Assembly: GCA_021292165.1 (NCBI GenBank)
Contig: CM037880.1
Coordinates: 138,324,564 to 138,388,563 of the forward strand
DNA: 64,000 nucleotides
From: Shinisaurus crocodilurus
Lineage: Eukaryota; Chordata; Lepidosauria; Squamata; Shinisauridae
Reading direction: 5' to 3'
Shown here: in pieces, positions 30,797 to 42,302 of the stretch
Layout: every line of letters begins with the position of its first letter
Position numbering within the stretch: position 1 is the stretch's first letter
Made by a program: the position numbers and the translations under genes
The notes under the pieces: generated by a model
What the model was told of the DNA's origin: nothing
The model's database searches: none
What the model saw: the letters and a program-made list of their open reading frames with translations, nothing else

Positions 30797-30945
30797 AGAT
30801 CATAGATCATAGAGTTGGAAGGAGCCTACAAGGCTATCGAGTCCAACCCCTGCTCAATTCAGGAAACTAGAGGAGGGGTCTCCCATCCAAGTAATAACCA
30901 GGCCTGACCCTGCTTAGCTTTCCACACTCAGACAAGCTGAGTCAG
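30797..30945 (-). mobile_element. 5S rRNA-derived SINE, long-head subfamily
   Basis: The minus strand carries gaaagctaagcagggtcagg, ttattacttggatgggagac and the CR1-like 3' end with atctatgatctaac tail. The first bases of the head are missing. Confidence 0.9.
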
Positions 30946-31251
30946 TTCTCTTAGTAACTTTTGGTTAAATCGCATCTAAGGCTGCAATCCTATATGCCAA
31001 GAGTGGAGAACAGAGTTAGGGTTGAATTCAATTTCAGAGGGGTTCTTGGAGGCCTCATTCTTATGGTGGATGGGGCCGAAGACAAAAGGATGGGACAAAA
31101 ATACCAGCATGTTGTAGCTTAAAGCTGTCACTGCCAGGAGCTAAGCCACCGGAGAGACATTTCAACCTTTTAGAATGGGGAAAAAGCTGCACCCAACAAT
31201 TGATGGTTGGGGGAAAGGGGGTGCGGCCATCTGGGGAGATGAGGTTCTGCA

Positions 31252-31320
31252 CTCCTGCTATGTACACTTACCTGGGAGTAAGTCCCATTGAAGACTATGG
31301 GACTAGACATGCATGGGATC
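31252..31320. mobile_element. Fragment of the cttacctgggagtaagtccc MITE
   Basis: acttacctgggagtaagtcc and cattgaagactatgggacta match the complete copy at 54,237. The right end continues as gacatgcatgggat. Confidence 0.65.
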
Positions 31321-31390
31321 TCTCCGAAAGGTGTATTATTCATGGAAGGCCCAATCCTATGATCCTATATGCCAGCAAATAAAGGGAGGT

Positions 31391-31408
31391 GGATAGATAG
31401 ATAGATTT
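31391..31408. repeat. (GATA)n microsatellite
   Basis: About four GATA units. Confidence 0.85.
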
Positions 31409-31494
31409 GTCCATATATATGGACAATTGCCCATTCTGGTTCAGTGTTCTAGAGAACTATGCACTATGTTTGCCATAGCTAAACAACAATGTTT

Positions 31495-31530
31495 TGCATG
31501 CACGCACGCACGCACGCACACACACACACC
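31495..31530. repeat. (GCAC)n/(AC)n microsatellite
   Basis: Five GCAC-type units followed by AC units. Confidence 0.9.
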
Positions 31531-32496
31531 TTGCTGGCCTTCCCATACTTGAATTATATTAAAGTATGCCATCTGTTTATTAATTTCAAATGTTCCTCCC
31601 AAGACAGTATTGGTTATGAAGTGGATCTACTGTAACTCTCCTGCAGGAAGAGTCAAATCCAATGACTTAAAGAGCTTTGTGCTACATTGCACAGAAGCAA
31701 ATGAGACTAATATTATGTAGAAAATGCGAGTCTTTCTAAAATCATGTAAAGAAAGCCTCAGAATCTAAATTGGAGCTGGAAGACATAGAGTTACGACATC
31801 CTATTTCATACCAGTTCTCTGAAAATCCTAGCATGTTTTACACTCAAAAATGTTGTTTGCTGCTTGCTGAAGTCAGGCTATGGACTGTCCATTTTCTGTA
31901 AGAAACCTGTGTCTGCCATACTTCTCAGTAGGCAGACATATATCACGAGGGTGTTTTCAGATGGATTCTGATTGCTTGTCTTCAGAAGCCTGCTATCATT
32001 GTAATGTAAAAGATTTCCATGACATGCTATAGTCCCAATGGCAAAGTCAGAATAAATGAACAAAACCTCTGAACATTGCCCTCCAAAACCACAAAGACCA
32101 GGGCTCTAAAATGAAACTTCCATGGGTCTTATGTGGGTTCCCTGTGCGGGTTCCCTGTGGAGCCCACAGCACCCCTACAATGCAACCATCTTCAGAGTTT
32201 GTATGTGTCGGGGATGGGTTCTCATATACCTGTTTTGGTAGCCTGCCTTTGGGGGACAGGAATGCTGATGCCTGGGGTTCCCAGGACACAAGGCAAATTG
32301 TGTATATGCACAATAGATTTCTGTTATCATATACATTTCATACTATAATTGTTTAAGAACAGATCACTTGCCAGAGATGGAGGAAAGGTTTCTGATGATT
32401 TTTCAAAAAGTTAGTGTCTCTGACTGAGATAAGTTGTTGTCAAATTCAGATGGCGTTGATATGTTTTAGTTTAAAATATATATATACAGGCGTGGT
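31531..32496. other. Unclassified sequence
   Basis: No repeat or gene recognised. An ATATATAT run at about 32,477 precedes a hAT-like element. Confidence 0.5.
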
Positions 32497-32504
32497 TCCT
32501 ATAT

Positions 32505-32861
32505 CAGGGGTGTTGAGCCTCAGGTCCGGCATCCCAACCCAGCCTGCCTGAGTTCCCATGACCCAGATGGCCCTGCTCTCTTTCCCATGTGACCAGGTGG
32601 TTCCCACTCCCCCACCCCGACAGCCAATTGTTCAGTCGTTTCCCAGCTTTTGGGCAATTTTGTTCCTATTCTGAAAGGTTGGAAATAATGCCTCTCCTAA
32701 GGCTTAGTTACTGCCAGTAAGAGCTTTAAGCTAAAATATGCTGGTGGTTTTGGATTCTGGCCCACCCCCTTTGCCCTGCCCACCACTGGAATGCAGCCCC
32801 CCCCCCCAGCTTCTCCAAAATTGAATTTAGCCCTCTGGCTGAAAGAAATCCAACGCCCCTG
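32505..32861. mobile_element. hAT-like element, CAGGGGTGTTG ends, 357 bp
   Basis: CAGGGGTGTTGAGCC and the inverted CCAACGCCCCTG define the ends. Flanking 8-mers tcctatat and tgctagat agree at 6 of 8. The interior lacks a transposase frame. Confidence 0.78.
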
Positions 32862-33354
32862 TGCTAGATGAAGAGTGTGGAAGAGTTTGAGTTTGACTAT
32901 CCGAGGGAAGACTAAGGTAGGGGTGGGTGAGATGAGAATTTTGTTCAGTTCGTTTTTTGATAAGAACTTACTAGTGTTTGCACATTTCTCCATAAACAGG
33001 ATAGAAAGAACTTGAGGGTTTGTTGTTGTTTTTAAAAAAATCAAATGTGGGAGATAGCAAAACTGACACATTCATCCGTCCAAGTGGAAGGCTTTGAGTG
33101 CTTAGCTCTTCAAAGTCTGCGCTGAATAAGCCATGCTCGTGGTTCTGAATTAGAGTTGCCGCCTCTTTATTTTCTGACAGGCCCATCATCTTTATCCGCT
33201 ACATTTCCACCAGCCCTCCTGAAAGACTCTTCCCCATGAAGGCTCCTCCTCCCTCAACTGTCACCACCGGAAGCCATACTACCAGCAGACTGTACTGAGA
33301 CGAGAGTGGGAAGCAGGGCCATTCCACCAACCCTGCAGAAAGAATACATTTTGT
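32862..33354. other. Unclassified sequence
   Basis: No repeat or gene recognised. Confidence 0.45.
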
Positions 33355-33512
33355 TTCCTTCTTCCCTCCCCATTCCTTTTTCTTTGTGTGTCGTGTCTTT
33401 TTAGATTGCAAGCCTGCAGCCAGGGATTGTCTTGTGTAACTGATTATATGTAAGCCGTTCTGGGAGCCTTTTTGACTGAGGAGTGGCATAAAAATACTTA
33501 AAATAAATACAT
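33355..33512 (+). mobile_element. CR1/L2-type LINE 3' end
   Basis: tttttagattgcaagcctgc, cagggattgtcttgtgtaac, gtaagccgttctgggagcc and a taaaataaatac tail match the copy at 23,235. Confidence 0.8.
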
Positions 33513-33528
33513 GGCAGGCAGCTACAAC

Positions 33529-33927
33529 TAGGGGTGTGTGAGGAGATCGTTCAGGGGGGTGGGGTGGAAATCCAGTGAATTGGCCGGGCTCAACCCCCCT
33601 GAACTCGGTCCTGCTTACCTCCTTCCCCAGCTTGACTCACGTTCTCCTGAGTCAAGCCAGGGAAGCGACTTCTGGGTTCCTGGTGGGCCGCTTTATATGT
33701 AGAAAATGCCGTAAGATGCGCCAAAAGTGGCTGCAATTTGCGTAACTTGTGTAAACCGAGGCCGCTTTTAACGTATCTTACAGCATTCTCTATGTAAAAA
33801 GCAGCCCGCTGGGTACCCAGAAGTCCGCCAGGCGGCTTGGCATGCATCCGCTTTCATCCCGGCTCGGCAGGTGCAGCGGTGGCGGCCGCCGAGGTGGGTC
33901 GGGTCGCTGCAGGATCGCCCACCACTA
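33529..33927. mobile_element. hAT-like element, TAGGGGTGTG ends, 399 bp
   Basis: TAGGGGTGTGTG and inverted GCCCACCACTA are the termini. An exact 8-bp duplication gctacaac lies at 33,521-33,528 and 33,928-33,935. The interior has two large inverted segments (cttgactcacgttctcctga / tcaag; aagcggcc and tacccagaagtc with their complements). It belongs to the same family as 55,984. Confidence 0.85.
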
Positions 33928-33951
33928 GCTACAACACAGTAGTCTCTATAT

Positions 33952-34385
33952 CAGTGATGGCAAACCTATGGCACGGGTGCCATAGCTGGCACGCAGGGAC
34001 CTCTCTGTGGGCACTCAAGCCATTGGTCGCCAGATCGCAAAAAGACCGTCCCCTTCTGCATTCAGCGTCGGGTTTCCATAGTAACTCCTCTCTACTCATT
34101 CCTCGCTGGCCTCCACAGGCAGGCGCACTCCAACATCTCCACCCCCAGAAGCGGACTGCGCAGGCACCCAGCCCTCCTTCTAACTGAACAGACAGCTCAG
34201 AAGCACAGCGCGCGTGCGCCCGAATCTTTGCACGCCCGGTGAAGAGCCATGCCCTGAGACAGAGTGGGGCGCGATTAGCTAGTGCCCCCTCCTCCTTCCT
34301 GCCAAATTTAAGGCACTTTGAAATAAATAAGTTGGTTTTGTGTTGCAGTTTGGGCACTCGGGCTCAAAAAGGTTCGCCATCACTG
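33952..34385. mobile_element. hAT-like element, CAGTGATGGCAAACC ends, 434 bp
   Basis: CAGTGATGGCAAACCTATGG and the inverted AAAAGGTTCGCCATCACTG are long terminal repeats. An exact 8-bp duplication ctctatat flanks the element (33,944-33,951 and 34,386-34,393). The sub-terminal gcacgggtgccatagctggc is typical of a widespread vertebrate hAT group. Non-autonomous. It lies only 16 bases from the preceding element's duplication. Confidence 0.93.
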
Positions 34386-34643
34386 CTCTATATGCTGAGA
34401 ATAGCTGTACCTATTGAATTTGGCTGGTGCAGGGAGGTGAGAACTTTGTTCAGCTTGTTGTTTGATAAGTCCTTACCAAAATCCACAGATATTTCATCAT
34501 AAACAGGATGAAAAGAACTTGAGCTTTAAAAAAAAAAAAAAAAAATGAATGTGGGAGAAAGTGGAGTTTACAAATGTGTCTGTCCCTAGTGTAGACCACC
34601 CAGTGACAGACAATTCATTCACTTTTGTGGGTTGGGGGAGACA
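34386..34643. other. Unclassified sequence
   Basis: A run of A at 34,528-34,544 and no recognised repeat or gene. Confidence 0.45.
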
Positions 34644-34651
34644 TTTTAGAA

Positions 34652-34768
34652 CAGTGTTCTCCAACCTTGGGCCCCCAGATGTTTTTGGCCTACAACAGCT
34701 ACGCTGGCTGGGGCATGCTGGGAGTTGTAGGCCAAAAACATCTGGGGACCCAAGGTTGGAGAACACTG
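34652..34768. mobile_element. hAT-like palindromic MITE, CAGTGTTCTCC family
   Basis: Outer arms (CAGTGTTCTCCAACC...gtttttggcctacaac) are exact or near-exact inverted copies, and the centre is an unpaired gctacgctggctggggc. An exact 8-bp duplication ttttagaa is at 34,644-34,651 and 34,769-34,776. It keeps the asymmetric centre that the 18,943 copy has lost. Confidence 0.95.
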
Positions 34769-35114
34769 TTTTAGAAAGTGGGTTGACTATGTTCTGCCAC
34801 CCTATTTGAATCAGCACATGCTCATTGTGCATTCAGATTTCACAATGCCCTCAAACACCTGTGTGCTGCTTGTGACACAACAGTTCAAGGCATTCTGGAG
34901 CCAAGGCATGGGGCAAACATATATGCATAATTAGTTACCATGCAAAGATGCAGGTAGAGTTGACAAGAAAAAAAGTGAACCCAGTTTGGAAATGGCTTCC
35001 CCCCCCCCCAAAAAAAATCTCAACCAGGGCTCTAATTAAACAAGATAAGGCTGTAAAAATATTACGAAACAGTTCCTTCTCAATGTACTTTCAGCATTTG
35101 CATGTAAGTAAACA

Positions 35115-35345
35115 TTTTATTTATTTATTACATTTATACCCCGCCTTTTTTCCTGCAAGGAACTCAAGGCGGCTTACATAATCCTCCTCCTCCTCTCCAT
35201 TTGATCCTCACAACAGTCCTGTGAGGTAGGTTAGGCTGAGAGGCAGTGATTGGCCCAAAGTCACCCAGTGAGTTTCATGGCCGAGCGGGGACTAGAACCC
35301 AGATCTCCGGAGTCCCAGTCCAACACTATAACCACTACGCCACTT
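35115..35345 (-). mobile_element. Sauria-type SINE, antisense
   Basis: It reads from TTTATTTATTA through cctgcaaggaactcaaggcg and agtgagtttcatggccg to the tRNA-like head complement (tccaacactataaccactac). Confidence 0.93.
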
Positions 35346-37615
35346 CAAGGAAGGATGGCACACAACACGGTTGTATCTTTACCAGTGCAAGAGAATCATT
35401 CATGATAGCAATTCAGTAGCCATCAAGCGTACTATGAGAAGCAGCTGAGACATTTTAATATATACCAAAGATCAGAAGAGAGTGCATTCTATATATGCTA
35501 GTTAAGCCTACAGGCATGGCTCCGATGAAGAATGAGATGACAAAAACAAAGATAATAATCACTCACCATGCAAACGAGGCTCTACTAGCAAGAGAATGAC
35601 TATAGAACTGCTGCTAATGTTGAATTATAGCTTTAGCCCTTTCTTCGGCAATTTGCCACTATTTGTAGGTGGTCCATATGTTTGGGTTTTTATCATTTCA
35701 TTTTCCTTTTTACTTCCATAAATCATGAGAAGAAAAAAAAGCACATTCATTGCAGTGATTTGAATGCTTAACCAAACCAAACCTCTTCACTGCAATTTTC
35801 ATGACAGTAAAGGACATTTCAGATGCTGATGAGTTGCCTCTTCCTACAAACCTGGCTGCCAGTTCCTAAAAGAGGTTCCCCCCCAAAAAAAAAACACCAG
35901 AAACAAAAAAAAAGGAGGTGGGGGGAGGGGAGGAAAGCCTTGGAGAGTTATCAGATCTAAAATCTAATGAGAAAACATTAGCTGGCTCCATTGTGCCTTA
36001 CCATCCACCATTTGAATGTTTTATATATGGCCCCTGTTTTTATGTGTTTTAAATAATCTTAACCTTAATTATAATTATAAACTTCAGTTAGCGGGGTCTT
36101 TTTTCCTTTCTTTCCTTTCTTTTTCTTTCTTTCTTTTTTTTTTGCAGGAACACAAGGGGAAATGACTGCTATAACTGAACAGTGAGGGCAATACAGAAAT
36201 CCTGCCAGCCCCCCTTTCCTTCATTGGTCAGTGCATGCAATGGAGGGAGATAAACGAGGAGTTTATTTTTTTCCCCTTACTTGTCAGTCATCCCAATGCA
36301 ATTCACTCCATTTGGCCAGGATGCTCAACTGTGGATGCTGCTTGATTTCCTTCTAATGAGCCATTTTGCAGAATACAGCTGGAGCATTTTCTTTAAAACT
36401 GCTATAAGTAAAAGGACCTGCTAGATATATATACTTGGAAAAGAATAACCAATGAAAGTTTTTAAATTCATGCTGGAAGCCTCAGCAAGTGCGATCCCTG
36501 CATTAAATCCTCCTCTTCCCCCCACCCACCCCCGCAAGCAACAGCAGATTGGGGAAACACACCAATGGCTACCTATGAACAGGCACAAAACATGCACAGA
36601 AGAGCGGAAGGTGGGTTTTTTCATGACATCGACACACACAAAGATGTCAATTTATACAGCAAAAATTGAAACCCCCAAACGAGCGCAACACTAGTCTGTG
36701 TATCCACTAAATGTAGTTGCCCTGTTTTGGCTCTCTCCACACACAGAATCTACATGTGGAGGAGGAGGGACCGAGGAGTGGGACTATGCCACCAGTGCCA
36801 CCCCCAATGTCCTGCATGGCACTCGCCCTGCCTCCTGGACATCCAACACAGGAAAAGCCGAGGCTGGAACAGTTGCTCGTGAGTTGGGATCCGCCCCTGC
36901 ACAATCGGATGTTCTGATCATGTGGAAGTTATGCCTGAGCAGCTACTCACACGTAAGCAGTCCCCATGCAGGTATCAGAGGTGTTCGTAGTACTTTAAAA
37001 AAAAACCCTGCAAGGTGTGGGAAAGGGATGAGTATGTATACCATGGAAAATATTGCTTCCGTTACATTACCTTCAGTTCTCTTAACTCCGCTGTTGGTCT
37101 TCAGCCCCAAAGCTTTGCTGTGGGCATTTTTCCCACGCAGGATTTTTATTCAGCCATTTCTTATCACTGCTGGTGGTAGGGCCCCATCCAGACGATCCAT
37201 TCATAGTGCAGTTAAATCCATTTGTTTCAAGGGAATCCAAACTCCATTCCTGAGGGCAGCTCTTCTGTTACTGAGAAATCACATTTTCCTAGCACTCAAA
37301 GCAGATTACCCTGTCACATGATAAGACATTGCTCTAGGGTCTATTCAGCTAGCATGTCAATTGCAATAGGAAGTGAGATGTGGAATGCGGCTGACCAGAT
37401 AGCACCTGTGGCAGCATTGCCAATGAATGACACAACTCTTCCTCCATGCCTATGATGTGTTCTTAACATCATCGTTTTTCTTCTTTAGAGGCTGAATGCT
37501 CTGTTACGCTACCACGTAAGTCTAGGTGTGTGCGTGCAGACCTTTAGAAACCACCACATGTGACAAACTCTAGCTAGACTTCCTTCCCTTGTTCTCCTTC
37601 TGGTAATGCATCACC
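35346..37615. other. Unclassified, mostly unique; possible conserved part at 36,140-36,420
   Basis: No gene recognised. A frame of 207 codons at 36,698-37,321 is the longest in the window but shows no domain and lies in ordinary composition. A pyrimidine-rich (TTTC)n tract is at 36,104-36,145. The stretch after it is repeat-free. Confidence 0.5.
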
Positions 37616-37619
37616 ATTT

Positions 37620-37790
37620 CAATGTATAATAATAGGGGGGGGGGTGTCTGTCTGTCCATCCATCCCTCAGCACCATAGCATCAAGACCATGAGACCTAGA
37701 CACCTGAAACTTGGCATGCATACTATGGGGACCCTAGGAGTCTGCACCTCTGTGTTATTTTGTTTTTAAAGCACATTAATTTTAATTAAT
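37620..37790. mobile_element. Possible Helitron-related fragment
   Basis: gtctgtctgtccatccatcc followed 60 bases later by acctgaaacttggcatgcat resembles the 5' part of the Helitron at 42,757 (gtttgtccatccatc; ccaaacttggcacgcatac). Ends are missing. Confidence 0.5.
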
Positions 37791-38049
37791 CTAAATGTGT
37801 CCATGTCATTGAAGCATGCAGTCACATCTTCAGTCACTGGGGACGAACTAACCTAGCCTGCGCATAGCTTTGCAGTCCATACAGTTTGAAGCCAGGGGAT
37901 ATTAGTAGGCCGAGGGATGGAGTTATATGCCTGCCCCCTGCTGTGGGGCAGGACCCCCCTGCAAAGGAATGGAGTGGAATGACCCCTTCCTCAGGGGGCT
38001 ACAGAGGTGCACCATGGCAGGCACATGCCTAGGGATGCCAGCAGGCATG

Positions 38050-38054
38050 GCTTC
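38050..38054. repeat. Target-site duplication gcttc, left copy
   Basis: gcttc here and at 38,876-38,880 immediately flanks the solo LTR. Confidence 0.85.
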
Positions 38055-38875
38055 TGTGGAGAGAAAGTCTGAGCACACTGCTGAACCCTGACATATTGAA
38101 CCCTGACATGTTTTCCCCTTTTCGCTGTCACCCCTCTGTCTGCATAACCCCCACCCGGGGCACAGGAGATGAGACACAGTTCTGGGCAGACCGGTTATAC
38201 ATAGGCCACATCTGCATACCTTCAATGGGGCACATTTACACTTCCCTCAAGGAAGCACATAACATTCCGGAGGTGGGGGGGCGCAGTCTCAAAGAGCTGC
38301 AAAGTACCCCCAATGTACCCAAGAGATGCCAGCACCCGAAAGGCTCCACCACCCCACGGGGTGGGACCAGCCCATCTGATCATCAAGGGCGGGGAGGGGG
38401 CGAGGGAGGGTAGAAAAGATACGTGCCGAAGGACAAAGGGTTGTTGGGAACACGGTGCAGGCTTGTACGGATCAGGGCACTAGCTCCAGCTAGGGCCAAG
38501 CAACTTCCAACCCCGAGCAGGGCACCCGGCCAAGCAAACCGCTACGCTAGAACTTAGAGTCAGATTCTCTGATGCCAGGTAATTCTCTGCATTCGAGCTA
38601 AGCCTACCTAGAAAGCAAATTGAATACTTCTGTTCCTCTATCTGTATTGACTGCTATGTTTATACTGTGAAATTCCTGTAGTCTATTAGTTCAGCTCCAT
38701 TAAACTCTTTGAAATTGACTAGAGTGTGGCTTCCCTGTTTCGGAGGGGATTCCGTGTCAATATCACTCGCGGCTGAAACTGAAGGTTTTGGCAGCCGCGT
38801 ACAGGGCACAACTTCGGTGCCGGTTAACCCTTAAGGTGCCAAACACACGCAACAGTCCAGGTTCGGTCTGCCACA
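38055..38875 (+). mobile_element. Solo LTR (821 bp), same family as 11,388-12,150
   Basis: It starts TGTGGAGAGAAAG and ends GGTCTGCCACA, giving TG...CA ends, and is flanked by an exact 5-bp duplication gcttc. It aligns along its length with the antisense copy at 11,388-12,150. ATTAAA at 38,699-38,704 is a probable polyadenylation signal, and gtgccggttaaccctt at 38,817-38,832 is a conserved 3' block. There is no coding region or partner LTR in the flanks, so it is a solo LTR. It is either Gypsy-type or an endogenous retrovirus. I cannot separate these from the LTR alone. Confidence 0.9.
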
Positions 38876-38880
38876 GCTTC

Positions 38881-39221
38881 ACTCAGATGGGGCAGACACA
38901 ATGTGTTCAACTCTGACAGCTGTGTAAAGTTGCTTGCAGGTTCCACTGTATCAAACTAAGGGTTGTTCCAACCTGTGCAAAGCCAGGTCCGTTCACTAAA
39001 TGCAGGCAGTGCATTCCTCCAGCTCTAGACTGCACATCTTCTAGGGCTTTTTTAATGGCAAGCACTGTCCCCACCCCCAGCAAGGCCCCTCCCCGCCTCG
39101 TCCATTATATCTCAACTAGATTTTGCACACTGGCCTTTGAATCGCCCCTTATGGGACTATTGCTCAAGGATTTAATGCAACAGAGGCATCTTCTATTTGA
39201 TCATCTAGATATGTCCACAAT
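38881..39221. other. Unclassified sequence
   Basis: No repeat or gene recognised. Confidence 0.45.
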
Positions 39222-39356
39222 GCCAGTGTGGTGCAGTGGTTAGGTTGTTGGACTGAGACTCGGGAGATCTGGGTTCTAGTCCCCACTTGGTCATTGAGCT
39301 CACTGGGTGACTTTGGGCCAGTCACTGACTCTCAGCCTAACCTACCTCACAGGGTT
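39222..39356 (+). mobile_element. Sauria-type SINE, left part, split by insertion
   Basis: tgccagtgtggtgcagtggt through ctcagcctaacctacctcac. The SINE continues at 39,664 after an inserted sequence. Confidence 0.9.
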
Positions 39357-39663
39357 ATTCTTGATGTTGTTTTCCATTAATGTTTTTATTGTGAATTTCA
39401 TTAAATCAAAACAAAAACAAAATTAAAAAATATATTACAGCTTTCTTACATGAAATTTGAATAGATCAATTACAACTGATACATATGAAATGTATACCCC
39501 TTTATACTTTATATAAAGCAAGATATACTACTATCCATAAGCATAGTTATGCATCTGCTTCAAAGGCAGACCATATATCCATGTATTTATCCATTTGTAG
39601 GTTACTCCTAAAGACCAACCATTCAAAAGTTAAAATCATTGTTAAGGCCTCAATCCATTGTAG
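39357..39663 (-). mobile_element. L1-like LINE 3' end, antisense, inside a SINE
   Basis: The insert splits the SINE and is flanked by a 12-base duplication of SINE sequence (cctcacagggtt at 39,345-39,356 and cctcacaaggtt at 39,664-39,675). Read on the minus strand it is AT-rich, ends in caataaaaacattaatgg, with an AATAAA signal, and has no frame. A long duplication and a terminal AATAAA fit target-primed insertion of a 5'-truncated L1-like element. The clade is uncertain. Confidence 0.65.
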
Positions 39664-39767
39664 CCTCACAAGGTTGTTGTGAAGATAAAATAGAGAGGAG
39701 GATTATGTAAACCACTTCGGGTTTCTTGCAAGAGGAAAAAAAAGTGGGATATATATGTAATAAATAA
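39664..39767 (+). mobile_element. Sauria-type SINE, right part
   Basis: cctcacaaggttgttgtgaa, gaggattatgtaaaccactt and tttcttgcaag, then a TAATAAATAA tail followed by GAT repeats. It completes the SINE begun at 39,222. Confidence 0.85.
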
Positions 39768-41732
39768 CGATGATGATGAAGATGTAGCTTCCCAGCATGG
39801 TGAAATTAATAATCCAGCACACCAAAGAGATGGCCTCCTCTGAAATGCTCTGTCTCAAATGCAAAGACTGGCTGATAATGCCTTCTTGTTCTTATCAATA
39901 CCATCTATGAACAAAATAGTGGGATGACCTGCTGATATATGTACAAATCTGCATCTGAGTTACTACAAATCAGAGACAAAGAAAAGGGAAAAAACTGGAG
40001 TTGTTGCTATTGTTAAATAATTAGGAGTCAAAAACCCTTGCTAATCTACTGCATGTCATCCAGCATTCTACCAGTAAATGACAATCTACCTTCTGCCCAC
40101 CCTGTTCTAGAGAACAGCTGTGAACAGCCTGGATTCCCATAAGGAGAGCCAGGGCAGGCAATACTATGATGCAGAGTGAGGTGACCTGCTCAGGCAGCCC
40201 AAACCTGGTCCTAACCAGTAGAAGTATCTCCATCTTTCTGGTGAACTAGGAACACTGGCTAAGGGAACAGTAATTTTTGAAATTACTGTTGAAATTACTT
40301 GGCTGGGACGCATTCATCCAGTATGAAAAACTCTGTTACAGATTTGCATGGTTTCCCCTGTCGGAATGGGTGTGTGGCTTTCAGGCAAAGGGTTTTGAGA
40401 CCTCAAAGCTCACTGATGGCTGCATGCTCTTTTATACACTTGAGAACTTTTGAAAATATCACCTGCAAAATACTATGCCGTAAAGATGAATGAAGCTGCA
40501 TAATTTGAGGCTGTTGAGGCCTCAACAGTCAGCCATTAACTAGGGACCTTTCTTGTCCATGGCACACCTCTTCACTGGCACAGATAGAAGATTTATTATG
40601 GCACATTTCACCATTATATTGTTCACTAAAAGATTTTTTTTTAAAAAAAAATTAATTAAGACTCGCACATTAAAAAAAATGAGGGTGGCAGCAAGTGAAG
40701 CGGAAAATGGTATGGGGGCAGGGAATGATGTAAGGTTTGTGTAGAAATGCTTCTGATTTTGGATTCGCTCTTCACACTCCAGTAATAATTCCAGATATAC
40801 AGAAATGTAAAGACCGTATTGAAGAGTTGGTCAGTAACTTCAAAACATTCAGGAGACTCATTAAAGATGCAATCTTTAAAAAAAGAAAAAGAAAAGAAAT
40901 TAATACTTTTCTTCAGCAGCAGACATTTAAAAAAAAACCCCACCTCATTTCTAATGTAGAAGTTCCTTCAAAATTAGCTTACTCTGTGATATAAATTAGT
41001 TTTCTTTGTGATCTAAAATTGACTTGCCGTTCACTACTTAGTCAGAAAATAGCTGGTGAAAAGGCCCGGCCTCAGCTCAGAGCTTTTGGACTGTGGACTC
41101 TTTTCATGCTGTAAACAAATGCTTCAGATTTAAAGCTTTCCCATAATTGTTATGCTAACCTTGGAGTGAAACCTCTCCATTTGCATTTGAAGGAGCTAAA
41201 TATTAGGCAGGAAAGAAAGTGCTCTTTTTAAAAGCATGAGAAAATGTTCCTTCTTTTTGGTCTTCAACCATCTGGGCAGGCTCTGTTTTTCTCTCTCTGG
41301 CAAAGGCAGGAGAAGAGGGAAAGGGACACGGATGGTGGTAATCTTGCTCAAGGGAAAAAAAAGAATTAAGAAATTCCTTCTAAACATGAATGGAAGAATC
41401 AATGAGACTTCCTATAGGGGAAGGGAAAAACAGCGTTCCTGGAGGATGTAAGAGAGAGAAGACAAGAAAGGCGGGTGGGGGGTGGGCAGGAATGGAGCTT
41501 CTACGAAAATCCTAAATTAGTTCAGCAATGTAAGATACACACAAGGATTGATTTGCATTGTCTCAGTGGAGTCGTGGTTTCCCAGACAGATTTCTTTATA
41601 GACTCACAAACCGTACAATGAAGAAACATTTGCCATGTATTTTCACTTCGGGCTAATTGCTTGGCTTGCTTGGGACATGATCCAGCCAAAACTAAGCATG
41701 TTTTAAGTCCCACTGATTTTAATGTGAGAGAT
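39768..41732. other. Unclassified AT-rich sequence; possible conserved part at 40,780-41,230
   Basis: No gene recognised. The part at 40,780-41,230 is free of repeats and has several AATTAG/TAAAT motifs. A K-rich frame at 40,737-40,994 is low complexity and not supported. Confidence 0.45.
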
Positions 41733-41832
41733 TTAGGCTGCAATCCTGCATCTAGTTACCTGTGAGTAAGACTAAGGCCCCACTGAGTAGGGGAATTACT
41801 TTGGGGTAGACATGTGTAGGACTGCACAGTTA
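41733..41832. mobile_element. cttacctgggagtaagtccc MITE, decayed
   Basis: aggctgcaatcctgcatcta, ttacctgtgagtaagacta and gtagacatgtgtaggactgc follow the layout of the 54,237 copy: inverted gcaatcct/aggactgc ends. Confidence 0.75.
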
Positions 41833-41954
41833 AGCCACTGCGTGCTTAACTCTCCTTTCAAATGAATGGTGTTCAAATTGAATGTGTTTAACTTTAGCTT
41901 TATCAAGCCCACAGAGTTTGCTTTACTTATAACTGAAAACAAAGCTTAATTTGT

Positions 41955-42190
41955 GACCTTCGCCATGCCCCCTCCGTGATGAGCTTCCGCCGTGCATTAA
42001 AAACATGGCTGTTCAGGCGGGAATATGGGGTGGGTTAGGTTTTTAATGAGAATTTTTAATATTGTTTTAATTATTATATTTTATTGTGTTGTTTTGCTGT
42101 ATTTTAATTGTACATCGCCCAGGGTGGCCGGGTGACCGGCCAGATGGGCGATTGATAAATATAATAAATAAATAAATAAATAAATAATAA
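41955..42190 (+). mobile_element. L2-like LINE 3' end
   Basis: gatgagcttccgccgtgcat, aaaacatggctgttcaggcg and tacatcgcccagggtggccg with a TAAATAAATAAA tail match 1,340-1,569. Only the last codons of ORF2 and the 3' UTR remain. Confidence 0.85.
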
Positions 42191-42302
42191 TTTGAGCCAG
42201 GGTTCAGTCCCAGATCCAGCTGTACAGGTGAAGTAACAATATTAAATTGCCTCTGAACATTTCTCTTGATGTTCAGGAAAATTAGGCAGGCTCTACAGAT
42301 TT

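Noticed and set aside
36698..37321. Open frame of 207 codons, the longest in the window
   Set aside because: No recognisable domain or repeat of amino-acid pattern, ordinary composition, no splice or promoter context. A frame this long is expected by chance in 64 kb scanned in six frames.
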